Below are positions 1 to 8,318 of a DNA stretch of 64,000 bases, in pieces. Numbering within the stretch: the first letter of the stretch is position 1; each line of letters starts with the position of its first letter. Both the position numbers and the translations under genes were made by a program. Below the pieces are notes generated by a model. The model worked only from the letters and a program-made list of their open reading frames with translations, was not told the DNA's origin and did no database searches. The stretch comes from Pseudomonas sp. M47T1. GTDB lineage: Bacteria > Pseudomonadota > Gammaproteobacteria > Pseudomonadales > Pseudomonadaceae. The DNA is taken from positions 119,336-183,335 of the forward strand of contig NZ_AJWX01000008.1 of NCBI RefSeq assembly GCF_000263855.1. The letters run 5' to 3'.

Positions 1-44
1 CTTGCGGTCGAACCCTTGAATTCAGTGATTGAAAGGATATAGCC

Positions 45-1127
45 ATGCTGGACTGGAAGAACCGCACAGGCAAAGGCGCACCCCGCGAGCCCGCCGACAG
101 CAAGGGCCCTGCCAAGGACCGGCCGCGCAGCTACCTGGGTGGCTTGCTGGTCAGCCGGGCATTGCTGTCGGTGGTAGGCCTGTACCTGGTGGTCACCGGC
201 CTGCTGGGCTGGTACTGGAGCGAAGAGCCGGCGTTGTTCCCGGTGCAGCAGCACGCCCAGGAAGCGGCAGCGCGCGAGGGCCACAAGATGGTGGTCGGCT
301 ACACCACCGTCGAAACCCTCAAGACCGTGGCCGGCACGCTGCTTAACAAGCCCGGTGGCTATATTTCCAACGACCGTTTTCCGCCAGGCCTGTGGATGGA
401 CAACATGCCCAGCTGGGAATACGGCGTGCTGGTGCAGGTGCGTGACCTGACCCGCGCCATGCGCAAGGACTTTGCCCGCTCCCAGTCCCAGTCGGCTGAA
501 GATGCGGACCTGGTGCGTGCCGAGCCGAAGTTCAACTTCGACAACAAGAGCTGGATCTGGCCGTCCAGCGAGTCCGAGTTCCAGGACGGCATCAATTCCC
601 TGAGCCGCTACCAGGCACGCCTGTCCGACCCGAACCAGACGGGTGCGCTGTTCTACCCGCGCGCCGACAACCTCAACAACTGGCTGGGTGACGTGGCCAC
701 GCGCCTGGGCTCGCTGTCCCAGCGCCTGTCCGCCAGCGTTGGCCGGGTGAAGCTCAACACCACGTCGAAAACCGAGACCGTGGTGCCAGGCCAGGCGCCG
801 CAGCTTGAGGAAGAGATTGTCGAAACCCCGTGGATGCAGATCGATAACGTGTTCTATGAAGCACGTGGCCAGGCGTGGGCGTTGTCGCACATGCTGCGGG
901 CCATCGAGGTCGACTTCGCCGACGTGCTGGCCAAGAAGAACGCCACCGTCAGCGTGCGCCAGATCATCCGTGAGCTGGAGGCTTCCCAGGAGCCGGTATG
1001 GAGCCCCATGATCCTCAATGGCAGCGGCTTCGGCATCCTGGCCAACCACTCGCTGGTCATGGCCAACTACATTTCGCGCGCCAACGCGGCGGTTATCGAC
1101 CTTCGTCAACTGCTGTCCCAGGGGTGA
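45..1127 (+). CDS. DUF2333 family inner-membrane protein
   Basis: This 360-aa protein has a basic N-terminus and one hydrophobic segment at about residues 33-54, then a long soluble region that is probably periplasmic. The family is conserved in Pseudomonas and relatives and its function is unknown. The ATG at 45 is preceded by AAAGGATAT, a usable ribosome-binding site. The stop lies 3 nt before the next ATG, so it is very probably co-transcribed and translationally coupled with the Nudix gene. Nothing in the sequence points to a catalytic activity. The family name comes from recognition of the protein and not from a search. Confidence 0.85.
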   Translation: MLDWKNRTGKGAPREPADSKGPAKDRPRSYLGGLLVSRALLSVVGLYLVVTGLLGWYWSEEPALFPVQQHAQEAAAREGHKMVVGYTTVETLKTVAGTLLNKPGGYISNDRFPPGLWMDNMPSWEYGVLVQVRDLTRAMRKDFARSQSQSAEDADLVRAEPKFNFDNKSWIWPSSESEFQDGINSLSRYQARLSDPNQTGALFYPRADNLNNWLGDVATRLGSLSQRLSASVGRVKLNTTSKTETVVPGQAPQLEEEIVETPWMQIDNVFYEARGQAWALSHMLRAIEVDFADVLAKKNATVSVRQIIRELEASQEPVWSPMILNGSGFGILANHSLVMANYISRANAAVIDLRQLLSQG

Positions 1128-1130
1128 CGG

Positions 1131-1661
1131 ATGTCGTACTCCGATAAAGAAGCGGCGCACCGCGCCGCCTCTGACGCCGAAGCCATTGCCTGGGTGGACG
1201 AGCAGGATCACGTGCTGGGCGCCTTGCCGCGCCAGCAGTTGCGCGACCGTGGCCTGATTGGCCGAGCCACCTTCATCCTGTTGTTCAACTCGGCGGGCGA
1301 GCTGTGCGTGCACCGCCGAACCCTGAGCAAGGCCGTGTACCCCGGTTATTGGGACGTGGCGGCGGGCGGCATGGTCAGCGCCGGTGAAAGCTACGAAGAC
1401 TCGGCGGCCCGCGAGCTGGCCGAAGAGCTGGGTGTGTCGGGCGTAGTCCTGGCCGCCCATGGTCATTTCTTTTTCGACGAACCCTGCAACCGCGCTTGGT
1501 GCTCGGTGTTTTCCGCCGTGTGGGACGGGCTATTGAACGTGCAGCCCGAAGAGGTGATGGAAGCAGTGTTCATGCCGGTGGCGCAGGCGCTGGCCGAAAG
1601 TGAAACCCGGCCCTATTGCCCCGATTCGCTGATGGCACTTCAGTTGTACTTGAGCCCATAG
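1131..1661 (+). CDS. Nudix hydrolase (YfcD-like)
   Basis: This 176-aa protein carries a full Nudix box at about residues 82-104 (G, five residues, E, seven residues, REL, two residues, EELGV). The box binds Mg2+ and hydrolyses a nucleoside diphosphate linked to another moiety. The region before the box resembles the YfcD/isopentenyl-isomerase-like Nudix branch, so the substrate cannot be named. The ATG follows the DUF2333 stop by 3 nt and its Shine-Dalgarno (AGGGGTGA) overlaps that stop, which indicates a two-gene operon. A REP-type inverted repeat follows the stop. Confidence 0.88.
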   Translation: MSYSDKEAAHRAASDAEAIAWVDEQDHVLGALPRQQLRDRGLIGRATFILLFNSAGELCVHRRTLSKAVYPGYWDVAAGGMVSAGESYEDSAARELAEELGVSGVVLAAHGHFFFDEPCNRAWCSVFSAVWDGLLNVQPEEVMEAVFMPVAQALAESETRPYCPDSLMALQLYLSP

Positions 1662-1663
1662 CT

Positions 1664-1761
1664 CCGTGGGAGCGGGCTTGCGCGTCAGGCGGCGAAAAGC
1701 ACGCCGCGTGAATCCTGGCACTGCGCGGTGGCCTTTTCCCAAGTAGAACCCGCCCCCACGG
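1664..1761. repeat. REP-type inverted repeat (GGGAG family)
   Basis: The left arm CCGTGGGAGCGGGCTT (1664-1679) faces the right arm AACCCGCCCCCACGG (1747-1761), with about 67 bp between them. This is the same palindrome family seen at 5281, 7210, 22330 and 50208. It lies directly after the Nudix gene and can fold in RNA, so it may act as a 3' end or processing signal. Confidence 0.7.
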
Positions 1762-1824
1762 AACATTGCGATTGGTACAAAATGAAACGTCGCGAATCCT
1801 GTGCAAAATGCCGCTTTTTTGCAC

Positions 1825-1853
1825 TTAGCAATCCTTGCATTTGCCGTTACACT
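1825..1853 (+). promoter_or_regulatory. Putative sigma-70 promoter for the SUI1 gene
   Basis: TTAGCA (1825-1830) and TACACT (1848-1853) are separated by exactly 17 bp. They sit about 130 bp upstream of the SUI1-family start in a locally AT-rich stretch of the 319-bp gap 1662-1980. The leader also contains the short palindrome GGCCATCCCCATGGCC. The call rests on two hexamers only. Confidence 0.4.
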
Positions 1854-1980
1854 GCGCGACCTTTTCAAGCTTCGGCCATCCCCATGGCCGCAGTAGCGCT
1901 GCCCCTGCCTGAGTGGGGCTTCGCGGTCGGAACCGCCCCGTGCGCCGGCCAGTTTTTTCGTCCTCACAAGAGGATTGCCA

Positions 1981-2352
1981 GTGGCCAAAAAAGCCGCATC
2001 ATTCGCCGCACTCGGCGGCCTGGTGTTCTCCACCGATGCAGGTCGGCATTGCCCGGACTGTCGTCAACCCGTAGATGCCTGCACCTGCAAGCAGAACGTC
2101 ATCCCCGAAGGTGACGGCATTGCCCGTGTGCGTCGTGAAAGCAAGGGCCGGGGCGGCAAGACGGTGACCACCATCACCGGCGTCCCGCTGGCGCCAGACG
2201 ACCTCAAGGAACTGGCCACCACCCTTAAGCGCCGCTGCGGTACGGGCGGTGCGCTGAAGGACGGTGTCATTGAAATCCAGGGCGACCACGTCGAGCTGCT
2301 GCTTGCCGAACTGGTCAAACAGGGTTTCAAGGCCAGGAAGTCCGGCGGCTGA
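1981..2352 (+). CDS. Translation initiation factor SUI1/eIF1-like (YciH family)
   Basis: This 123-aa protein has an N-terminal part with a cysteine pair motif (CPDC...CTC) followed by a C-terminal SUI1/eIF1 domain containing GKTVTTITG and a final ELVKQGFKARKSGG. Bacterial YciH-type proteins bind the 30S subunit and may affect start-site fidelity, but their in vivo role is poorly defined. I chose the GTG at 1981 because AAGAGGA ends 6 nt before it. An in-frame TTG at 1975 would overlap that Shine-Dalgarno. Confidence 0.88.
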   Translation: MAKKAASFAALGGLVFSTDAGRHCPDCRQPVDACTCKQNVIPEGDGIARVRRESKGRGGKTVTTITGVPLAPDDLKELATTLKRRCGTGGALKDGVIEIQGDHVELLLAELVKQGFKARKSGG

Positions 2353-2387
2353 ACAGCTCCACGCCTAGCCATTTCTAAACTTGATGG

Positions 2388-2415
2388 TGCCAGTAGGGTC
2401 TACCCTGCACTGGCA
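2388..2415 (+). promoter_or_regulatory. Imperfect hairpin between SUI1 gene and speA
   Basis: TGCCAGT/ACTGGCA arms (2388-2394, 2409-2415) enclose GGGT/ACCC (2396-2399, 2402-2405). There is no T-run, so it is not a classical terminator. It may be a Rho-protected 3' end of the SUI1 transcript or part of the speA promoter region. Confidence 0.4.
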
Positions 2416-2491
2416 GGTAACCGTCATCTTCGCTTATTACACTGCACCGGCCGAATGACCGGTGGATTCTGACTTTTTATAGGGGACTTCA

Positions 2492-4405
2492 ATGTCCGTA
2501 CGACGCACACGCAAAGACGATGGCAGCCAATGGACAGTTGCGGACAGCCGCAGCGTTTATGGCATTCGCCATTGGGGGGCCGGTTATTTCGCGATCAACG
2601 AGGCCGGGCGCGTGGAAGTGCGTCCCAATGGGCCGAAAAGCGCGCCTATCGACTTGTTCGAACAGGTGGATGAACTGCGCAAAAGCGGCCTGTCGCTGCC
2701 TTTGCTGGTCCGCTTCCCGGACATCCTGCAAGACCGCGTGCGCCAGCTGACCGGTGCTTTCGATGCCAACATCGAGCGCCTGGAATACCAGAGCAAGTAC
2801 ACCGCGCTGTACCCCATCAAAGTGAACCAGCAGGAAGCGGTGGTGGAAAACATCATCGCCACCCAGGACGTCTCCATCGGCCTTGAAGCCGGCTCCAAGC
2901 CCGAGCTGCTGGCCGTGCTGGCCCTGGCGCCGAAAGGCGGCACCATCGTCTGCAACGGCTACAAGGACCGCGAGTTCATCCGCCTGGCGCTGATGGGCCA
3001 GAAGCTGGGCCACAACGTCTTCATCGTCATCGAGAAAGAGTCGGAAGTGGCGCTGGTGATCGAAGAGGCCGCCGAGCTCAAGGTCACGCCGCAGGTAGGC
3101 CTGCGCGTGCGCCTGTCGTCCCTGGCGTCCAGCAAATGGGCCGACACGGGGGGCGAGAAATCCAAGTTCGGCCTGTCGGCTGCCCAGTTGATCTCGGTGG
3201 TGGAGCGCTTCCGCGCCGCCGGCCTGGACGACGGCATTCGCCTGCTGCACTTCCACATGGGCTCGCAGATCGCCAACCTGGCCGACTACCAGCACGGCTT
3301 CAAGGAAGCCATCCGCTATTACGGCGAGCTGCGCGCACTGGGCCTGCCGGTGGATCACATCGACGTGGGCGGCGGCCTGGGCGTGGACTACGACGGTACC
3401 CACTCGCGCAACGCCAGCTCCATCAACTACGACATGGATGACTACGCCGGTGTAGTAGTGGGCATGCTCAAGGAGTTCTGTGACGCCCAGGGGCTGCCGC
3501 ACCCGCACATTTTCTCCGAGAGCGGTCGCTCGCTGACCGCCCACCACGCCATGCTGGTGGTGCAGGTGACGGACGTCGAGAAGCACAACGACGAAGTGCC
3601 GGAGATCCAGGACAAGGAAAACCTGCCTGAAACCGTTCAGTGGCTGGTGGACCTGCTGGGCCCGACCGACATCGAGATGGTCACCGAGACCTACTGGCGC
3701 GCCACTCACTACATGAGCGATGTGGCCACCCAGTACGCCGACGGCAAAATCACCCTGGCCCAGAAGGCCCTGGCTGAGCAGTGCTACTTTGCCGTGTGCC
3801 GTCGCCTGCACAACTCGCTGAAGGCGCGTCAGCGTTCGCACCGCATGGTACTGGACGAACTGAACGACAAGTTGGCCGACAAGTACATCTGCAACTTCTC
3901 GGTGTTCCAGAGCCTGCCCGACACCTGGGCCATCGGCCAGGTACTGCCGATCCTGCCGCTGCATCGCCTGGACGAAGAACCCATGCGCCGCGCGGTGCTG
4001 CAAGACCTGACCTGCGACAGCGACGGCAAGATCAAGCAGTACGTGGACGAGCAGAGCATCGAGACCAGCTTGCCCGTGCACTCGGTGAATGAAGGCGAGG
4101 ACTATTTGCTGGGTATCTTCCTGGTGGGCGCCTACCAGGAAATCCTGGGTGACATGCACAACCTGTTCGGTGACACCGACTCGGTGAACATCTACCAGAA
4201 CGCCGACGGCAGCTGCTACAGCGCCGGCATTGAAACCCATGACACCATCGAGGACATGCTGCGCTATGTGCACTTGTCGCCCGAAGAGCTGATGAACCAC
4301 TACCGTGACAAAGTGGCCAGCGCCAAGATCAGCCCGCGTGAACGTACTCAGTACCTGGACGCGCTGCGCCTGGGCCTGACCCGTTCCTCGTACCTGTCGT
4401 CGTGA
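2492..4405 (+). CDS. speA: Biosynthetic arginine decarboxylase
   Basis: This 637-aa PLP enzyme converts arginine to agmatine and CO2, the first step of the arginine route to putrescine. It is a fold-III decarboxylase. The PLP lysine is in YPIKVNQQ near residue 110, a glycine-rich phosphate-binding segment [11 protein letters not shown] lies near residue 290, and TCDSDGKI near residue 510 contains the substrate-binding acidic pair. The length matches bacterial SpeA. The ATG at 2492 follows a GGGGAC Shine-Dalgarno. A lipoprotein esterase gene starts only 6 nt after the stop. Confidence 0.97.
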   Translation: MSVRRTRKDDGSQWTVADSRSVYGIRHWGAGYFAINEAGRVEVRPNGPKSAPIDLFEQVDELRKSGLSLPLLVRFPDILQDRVRQLTGAFDANIERLEYQSKYTALYPIKVNQQEAVVENIIATQDVSIGLEAGSKPELLAVLALAPKGGTIVCNGYKDREFIRLALMGQKLGHNVFIVIEKESEVALVIEEAAELKVTPQVGLRVRLSSLASSKWADTGGEKSKFGLSAAQLISVVERFRAAGLDDGIRLLHFHMGSQIANLADYQHGFKEAIRYYGELRALGLPVDHIDVGGGLGVDYDGTHSRNASSINYDMDDYAGVVVGMLKEFCDAQGLPHPHIFSESGRSLTAHHAMLVVQVTDVEKHNDEVPEIQDKENLPETVQWLVDLLGPTDIEMVTETYWRATHYMSDVATQYADGKITLAQKALAEQCYFAVCRRLHNSLKARQRSHRMVLDELNDKLADKYICNFSVFQSLPDTWAIGQVLPILPLHRLDEEPMRRAVLQDLTCDSDGKIKQYVDEQSIETSLPVHSVNEGEDYLLGIFLVGAYQEILGDMHNLFGDTDSVNIYQNADGSCYSAGIETHDTIEDMLRYVHLSPEELMNHYRDKVASAKISPRERTQYLDALRLGLTRSSYLSS

Positions 4406-4410
4406 TCTAG

Positions 4411-5262
4411 ATGAAGGGACTGCTGGCAGTCCTGGGTGGGGTAGTGCTGGCCGCGCTTGCGGCCTGCTCGCCCCTCAAGGTGGTCGATCGCCTCACGCCC
4501 ACCGACAGCTACCGGCTGACCGCGGGGGTGGCCTACGGCAACGACCCGCGCCAGCAGCTGGATATCTACCAGCCCTTGAAACCACTGCCGGATCATCCGG
4601 TGGTGGTTTTTTTCTATGGGGGCACCTGGAACAGTGGCTCGCGCCAGCAATACCGCTTTGTCGGCGAGGCGCTGGCCTCGCGGGGCATTCTGGCGGTGGT
4701 GGCCGACTACCGACTTTATCCACAGGTGCGCTACCCGGATTTCCTCAAGGACAACGCTTCGGCGCTGGCCTGGACCTACCGGCATATCGAGCCTTATGGC
4801 GGCAACCTCAAGCGGCTGTTCGTGATGGGGCACAGTTCGGGGGCCTACAACGCGGCGATGATGGCGCTGGACCCGCGCTGGCTGGCGACCGAAGGCCTTA
4901 CCCCGGCCATTCTGCATGGCTGGATAGGGCTGGCCGGGCCGTATGACTTCCTGCCCATCGAAAACCCCGAGGCCAAGCCGGTGTTCTTCTCGCCCCATGA
5001 ACCACCCGACTCGCAACCCATCAACCACCTGAGCGCCGGGGCTCCGCCCGCGCTGCTGATCGCGGCCAACAGCGACAGCCTCGTCAACCCCACCCGCAAC
5101 ACCCGGCACTTGGCGTTGCGCTTGCGCGAGCTGGGCGTGCCGGTGCAGGACTTCTACTACGACCGCATCAACCACGTTACCTTGGTGGGTAGCCTGGCAA
5201 AGCCCTTGCGCTGGATGGCGCCAGTGCTGCCCGATATCGTCGGTTTTGTCAGCCAACCCTGA
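4411..5262 (+). CDS. Lipoprotein alpha/beta hydrolase (carboxylesterase type)
   Basis: This 283-aa protein begins with a lipoprotein signal peptide, its lipobox LAAC placing the acylated Cys at residue 19, so it should be membrane-anchored and face the periplasm. The fold signatures are an oxyanion-type FYGGTW segment, the nucleophile elbow GHSSGAY with its serine, a late SDSLV aspartate and a NHVTLVG histidine. Together they form a Ser-Asp-His triad of the esterase/lipase (BD-FAE-like) group. The substrate is unknown. It starts 6 nt after speA without a clear Shine-Dalgarno, so it probably depends on speA translation. Confidence 0.85.
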   Translation: MKGLLAVLGGVVLAALAACSPLKVVDRLTPTDSYRLTAGVAYGNDPRQQLDIYQPLKPLPDHPVVVFFYGGTWNSGSRQQYRFVGEALASRGILAVVADYRLYPQVRYPDFLKDNASALAWTYRHIEPYGGNLKRLFVMGHSSGAYNAAMMALDPRWLATEGLTPAILHGWIGLAGPYDFLPIENPEAKPVFFSPHEPPDSQPINHLSAGAPPALLIAANSDSLVNPTRNTRHLALRLRELGVPVQDFYYDRINHVTLVGSLAKPLRWMAPVLPDIVGFVSQP

Positions 5263-5280
5263 AACTCCCTGCCCACCTGC

Positions 5281-5365
5281 GGGAGCGGGCTCTGCCCGCG
5301 AAATTCGCACTGCGGATTGCCTTGGACACCGCGATGCATTCTTCGTGGGCAGAGCCCACTCCCAC
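5281..5365. repeat. REP pair (GGGAG family)
   Basis: The left unit GGGAGCGGGCTCTGCCCG (5281-5298) and the inverted right unit CGTGGGCAGAGCCCACTCC (5344-5362) are separated by about 45 bp. Each unit is itself a stem-loop, and together they form a BIME-like pair between two convergent genes. Confidence 0.85.
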
Positions 5366-5379
5366 ATCGAGACCATTGC

Positions 5380-6726
5380 CTACGAGGTGGTGTTAAACCA
5401 CCCATCGCGCTTTTGCAGGCGCCAGCCCACCACACCCAGCGTCACCGCCCGCAGTGCCATGAACAGCAGAAAACTTATCCACAGCCCATGGTTGCCCAGC
5501 GCCATGGTCAATACCCCCACCGGCACCATCAATACCACGCTCAGCAACATCGCATTGCGCATTTCCCGCGCCCGCGTGGCGCCGATGAACAGCCCGTCCA
5601 GCAGGTAGCTCCACACCGCAATCAGCGGCAACACCGCCAGATACGGCAGGTACTGATCGGCCGTTGCACGTACGCTGGGGATGTTGGTCTGGGCGGCAAT
5701 GAACAGGTGCCCGGCAAACAGAAATAGCAACGCAAAGGCCACGCTGGCCAACAATGACCAGCCACAGGCCACCGTCATGGAACGGCGTAACTCGTCACGC
5801 TTGCCGGCACCAATGGCATGCCCACACAGGGCCTCCACGGCATGTGCCAAGCCGTCCAGGGCATAGGCGGTCACCATCAGGCCGTTGAGCAACAGCGCGT
5901 TGGCCGCCACCGTGGCATCGCCCAGCCGCGCGCCCTGCACGGTGATCAGGAAGAACACCAGTTGCAGGGCCAGGCTGCGCAGGAAGATGTCGCGGTTCAC
6001 CACCAGCATCGGCTTCCAGTTTTGCCACACCTTCAACGCCGCCCAGGCCACGTGGCCTGGGTAGGCCCGCAAGGAAGGGCGGGTCAGGGCCAGGCCGATC
6101 AGCACCGACAGCCACTCCGACAGCACCGAAGCCCAGGCCGAGCCGATCACGCCGCCATTCAGGCCAATCACGAACCACAGGTTGAGGATGATGTTGGTGA
6201 TGTTGGTCACCAGCAGTATCACCAGCGGCGCGCGGGCGTTCTGGGTGCCCAGGAACCAGCCCACCAGCGCATAGCTGGCCAGCGCCCCGGGCAGCCCCAA
6301 CAGGCGTACCTGGAAGAAATCCCGGGTGCTTTGTTCCAGGGCCGCCGAGGGTTGCATCAGGCTCAGGGCCAAGTGGCTGAAGGGCAGGGCAATGGCCCAC
6401 AGCAACAGCGAGAACAGCATGGCCAGGATCAAGCCCTGGGCCAGCACCTGGCGCAACCCGGCGCCGTCGTTGCGCCCGGCCGCCTGGGCGGCAAAGCCCG
6501 TGGCGCCCATGCGCAGGAAACCCATGGCCCAGGCCAGAAACCCATACAGGCTGGCGCCCACCGCCACGGCGCCCAACTGGTGGGCATGGGGCAGGTGGCC
6601 GATAACGGTGCTGTCCACCAGCGCCACCAGCGGCACGGAAATATTGGAAAGTATCATCGGCGCGGCCAGTGCCCATACCCGACGATGGGTGGGGCGGTCG
6701 CGCCAGTCGTTCAGCAGTGTGCTCAT
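5380..6726 (-). CDS. MATE family efflux transporter (DinF-like)
   Basis: This 448-aa polytopic protein has about twelve hydrophobic segments and two homologous halves, the architecture of MATE drug/cation antiporters. The N-terminal SNISVPLVALVDSTVIGHL is typical of the DinF subfamily. It should extrude cationic or toxic compounds using a Na+ or H+ gradient, but the substrate is unknown. I chose the ATG at 6726 because AAGGAGC lies just upstream. A more upstream in-frame start lacks a ribosome site. Confidence 0.9.
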   Translation of the reverse strand: MSTLLNDWRDRPTHRRVWALAAPMILSNISVPLVALVDSTVIGHLPHAHQLGAVAVGASLYGFLAWAMGFLRMGATGFAAQAAGRNDGAGLRQVLAQGLILAMLFSLLLWAIALPFSHLALSLMQPSAALEQSTRDFFQVRLLGLPGALASYALVGWFLGTQNARAPLVILLVTNITNIILNLWFVIGLNGGVIGSAWASVLSEWLSVLIGLALTRPSLRAYPGHVAWAALKVWQNWKPMLVVNRDIFLRSLALQLVFFLITVQGARLGDATVAANALLLNGLMVTAYALDGLAHAVEALCGHAIGAGKRDELRRSMTVACGWSLLASVAFALLFLFAGHLFIAAQTNIPSVRATADQYLPYLAVLPLIAVWSYLLDGLFIGATRAREMRNAMLLSVVLMVPVGVLTMALGNHGLWISFLLFMALRAVTLGVVGWRLQKRDGWFNTTS

Positions 6727-6765
6727 GCAGGCTCCTTGCGAGCCCGCCATGCTACCTGATTGCCG

Positions 6766-7059
6766 TCAGTGAATGATCCAGCTGAGCAGCCACAGGCCCA
6801 GTATCAGCCAGATCACGCCCAGGAAAATCGAAGCGCGCATGAACGCGCGCAGCGCCGAATACAGAAACATCAGGCCGATGACCAAGGCGATGATGCTGAT
6901 CAGTGACGCATTCATCCCCAACGTACGGGACAGCCCATCGACGAAATTGCCACCGGCGTGGGCCAGCAGGTTGAACAGCCAGCTGAGGCTGTCCACCACA
7001 AACCGAATGATCGCCCCTAGCGCCTGGCCGAGCCATTCGAAAAAACCATCTGCGTGCAT
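6766..7059 (-). CDS. Small conserved membrane protein, function unknown
   Basis: This 97-aa protein has an amphipathic N-terminal half (FFEWLGQALGAIIRFVVDSL) and two hydrophobic segments in the C-terminal half (about residues 50-70 and 77-95), ending WLLSWIIH. The ATG at 7059 has GGGAAG upstream, and longer upstream starts lack a site. It precedes the MATE gene by 39 nt on the same strand and could be co-transcribed with it. I recognise no characterised family. Confidence 0.7.
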   Translation of the reverse strand: MHADGFFEWLGQALGAIIRFVVDSLSWLFNLLAHAGGNFVDGLSRTLGMNASLISIIALVIGLMFLYSALRAFMRASIFLGVIWLILGLWLLSWIIH

Positions 7060-7209
7060 GTGTGCTTCCCGATCGAATACCGGCCATGTGCCGGCTGAGC
7101 CTTGGGCACGGCCATTGGCGCCGAGTTCCCTGCTACATCGTACCTGCTGGCGCAATGTGTATCACGGGGATTTGATTGGAGATGATTTTGTGGGAACAAC
7201 TGTCTTTAT

Positions 7210-7296
7210 GTGGGAGCGAGCTCTGCCCGCGAAAGGGCCAATGCGACGCGTCAGGGACCTCTCGGTGTGGCCTTCGCGGGCAGAGCCCGCTCCCAC
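7210..7296. repeat. REP pair (GGGAG family)
   Basis: The left unit GTGGGAGCGAGCTCTGCCC (7210-7228) and the inverted right unit GGGCAGAGCCCGCTCCCAC (7278-7296) form a near-perfect head-to-head pair. It separates the small membrane protein gene from the convergent-side end of the receiver gene and fills most of the gap 7060-7302. Confidence 0.88.
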
Positions 7297-7302
7297 GTAC
7301 CC

Positions 7303-7716
7303 TCAATGACCGACCAGGTGGATTTTCGGTTCGGGGAACAGGTTGTTCAGGGTTTCCAGCAGCCGCACGTGGTAGATGGGCTTGCGGAACAGGTCCAGCA
7401 CCTGCAGGCGCAGCATGTCGCTGACGTCCTCCATGTCGGCGTGGCCCGAGGTGACGATCACCGGCAAGTGCTGGCGCGAGGTGTGTTCGCGCAGGCGCTT
7501 GATCAGCGACATGCCGCTTTCCTCCGGCATGCGCAGGTCGGTGATGACAAGGGCGATGTCGGGGTGGCGGGTAAGGTGGTGCAGAGCGAGCTTGACTGAG
7601 GTGGCCGTGAAGCATGAGAAGCCCTCGCCCTCCAGCAGCTCGGCGAGCTCCAGGAGTGCATCCTCTTCGTCGTCCACCAGAAGCAGTTGTTGGCGTGGGG
7701 GAGGAGAAGGGCTCAT
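7303..7716 (-). CDS. Stand-alone response-regulator receiver protein
   Basis: This 137-aa protein is a single CheY-like receiver domain. It has acidic pocket residues DDEE at 15-18, a phospho-acceptor Asp near residue 60 in VITDLRMP, a switch Thr/Ser in VIVTSGHAD and a conserved Lys in FRKPI. There is no output domain. It lies immediately downstream of flp on the same strand, so it may be expressed with the pilin and take part in the Tad regulatory circuit. No cognate kinase is adjacent, and PprA about 10 kb away is a candidate. The start codon has only a weak ribosome site. Confidence 0.85.
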   Translation of the reverse strand: MSPSPPPRQQLLLVDDEEDALLELAELLEGEGFSCFTATSVKLALHHLTRHPDIALVITDLRMPEESGMSLIKRLREHTSRQHLPVIVTSGHADMEDVSDMLRLQVLDLFRKPIYHVRLLETLNNLFPEPKIHLVGH

Positions 7717-7791
7717 AGGAAATACCTGATACCGGGTAAAATCATGGAATAACGGCCGCTCAATCCGCTGGGTAAAAATCAGTGTAGAGCA

Positions 7792-7995
7792 TCAGGAACT
7801 GGCTGCCGGCAGTGCAGCCTGAATTTTGGTAAAGATCGCGGATATCCCGTTCTGGATCGAACTGCTGAATCCAATGATGATCACGGCCACCATCGCGGCG
7901 ATGATCGCGTATTCGATACCCGATGCACCCTCGGTCTCTTTTATGAACTGCTCGACCTTGAGTTGTGCCAGAACGAAGAACTTGATAAGGGACAT
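7792..7995 (-). CDS. flp: Flp-type IVb pilin prepilin
   Basis: This 67-aa prepilin is the major subunit of the Flp pilus. Its leader of 23 residues ends in ETEG, cleavage after Gly23 being expected from prepilin peptidase FppA. The mature N-terminus ASGIEYA carries the diagnostic Glu+5 and Tyr+6 of Flp pilins, followed by a hydrophobic stretch AAMVAVIIIGF. The length is typical. A GGAGAGG ribosome site precedes the ATG. It is divergent from the rcpC-tadD operon across a 323-bp intergenic region. Confidence 0.95.
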   Translation of the reverse strand: MSLIKFFVLAQLKVEQFIKETEGASGIEYAIIAAMVAVIIIGFSSSIQNGISAIFTKIQAALPAASS

Positions 7996-8318
7996 GCGAA
8001 CCTCTCCTTAAGCGCAGGGTAAGCGCTGCTACCCCAGAATTTGCGACGTAGTTCCCTTCTACCTCAGCATCGACAACAACCTGACGCCCCACAACTGTAA
8101 GAAAGCATTATCACTAAAGTGATAGTCAGCCTGCGCGCGTCAACAAGTCGTTGTTTTTTCAACCCGCCATCGTTTGCGCGCATTTTGTTCAGGCCAGTAA
8201 TGGCGTTTCGTCCTAGCTCTACTACCTTGAAATAGCAAAATAGTTTCACGCACTTAACACCTGCACATGGCCAGGCTTCGGATAGCTGACGGTAAACAAG
8301 GCATAGGGAGGCGCCCCG
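7996..8318. promoter_or_regulatory. Divergent regulatory region flp / rcpC
   Basis: This 323-bp gap between the divergent flp and rcpC genes contains a relatively AT-rich block with a perfect 16-bp palindrome at 8109-8124. It must hold both promoters. I could not assign -35/-10 pairs with confidence. In P. aeruginosa the equivalent region is activated by PprB, so PprB sites are expected here by analogy. Confidence 0.6.
8109..8124. promoter_or_regulatory. Perfect 16-bp palindrome, candidate operator
   Basis: TATCACTAAAGTGATA is a perfect palindrome (arms TATCACT/AGTGATA, two central A/A bases). It is placed 114 bp upstream of flp and 195 bp upstream of rcpC, and the size and position fit a dimeric DNA-binding protein. 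Confidence 0.5.

Noticed and set aside
1..44. Possible end of an upstream gene
   Set aside because: Several stops occur in the first 42 bases (for example TGA at 17, 26 and 30), and no coding sequence can be assigned from so short a piece.
2489..4300. 603-codon open frame antisense to speA
   Set aside because: It mirrors the third-position GC bias of speA, its translation is a Val/Gln/His/Ala-rich string without domain pattern, and speA is unmistakable.
4718..5485. TTATCCACA matches inside coding genes (also near 62173)
   Set aside because: They are isolated single copies within conserved coding sequence, so they are most likely chance occurrences, unlike the cluster at 56358-56568.
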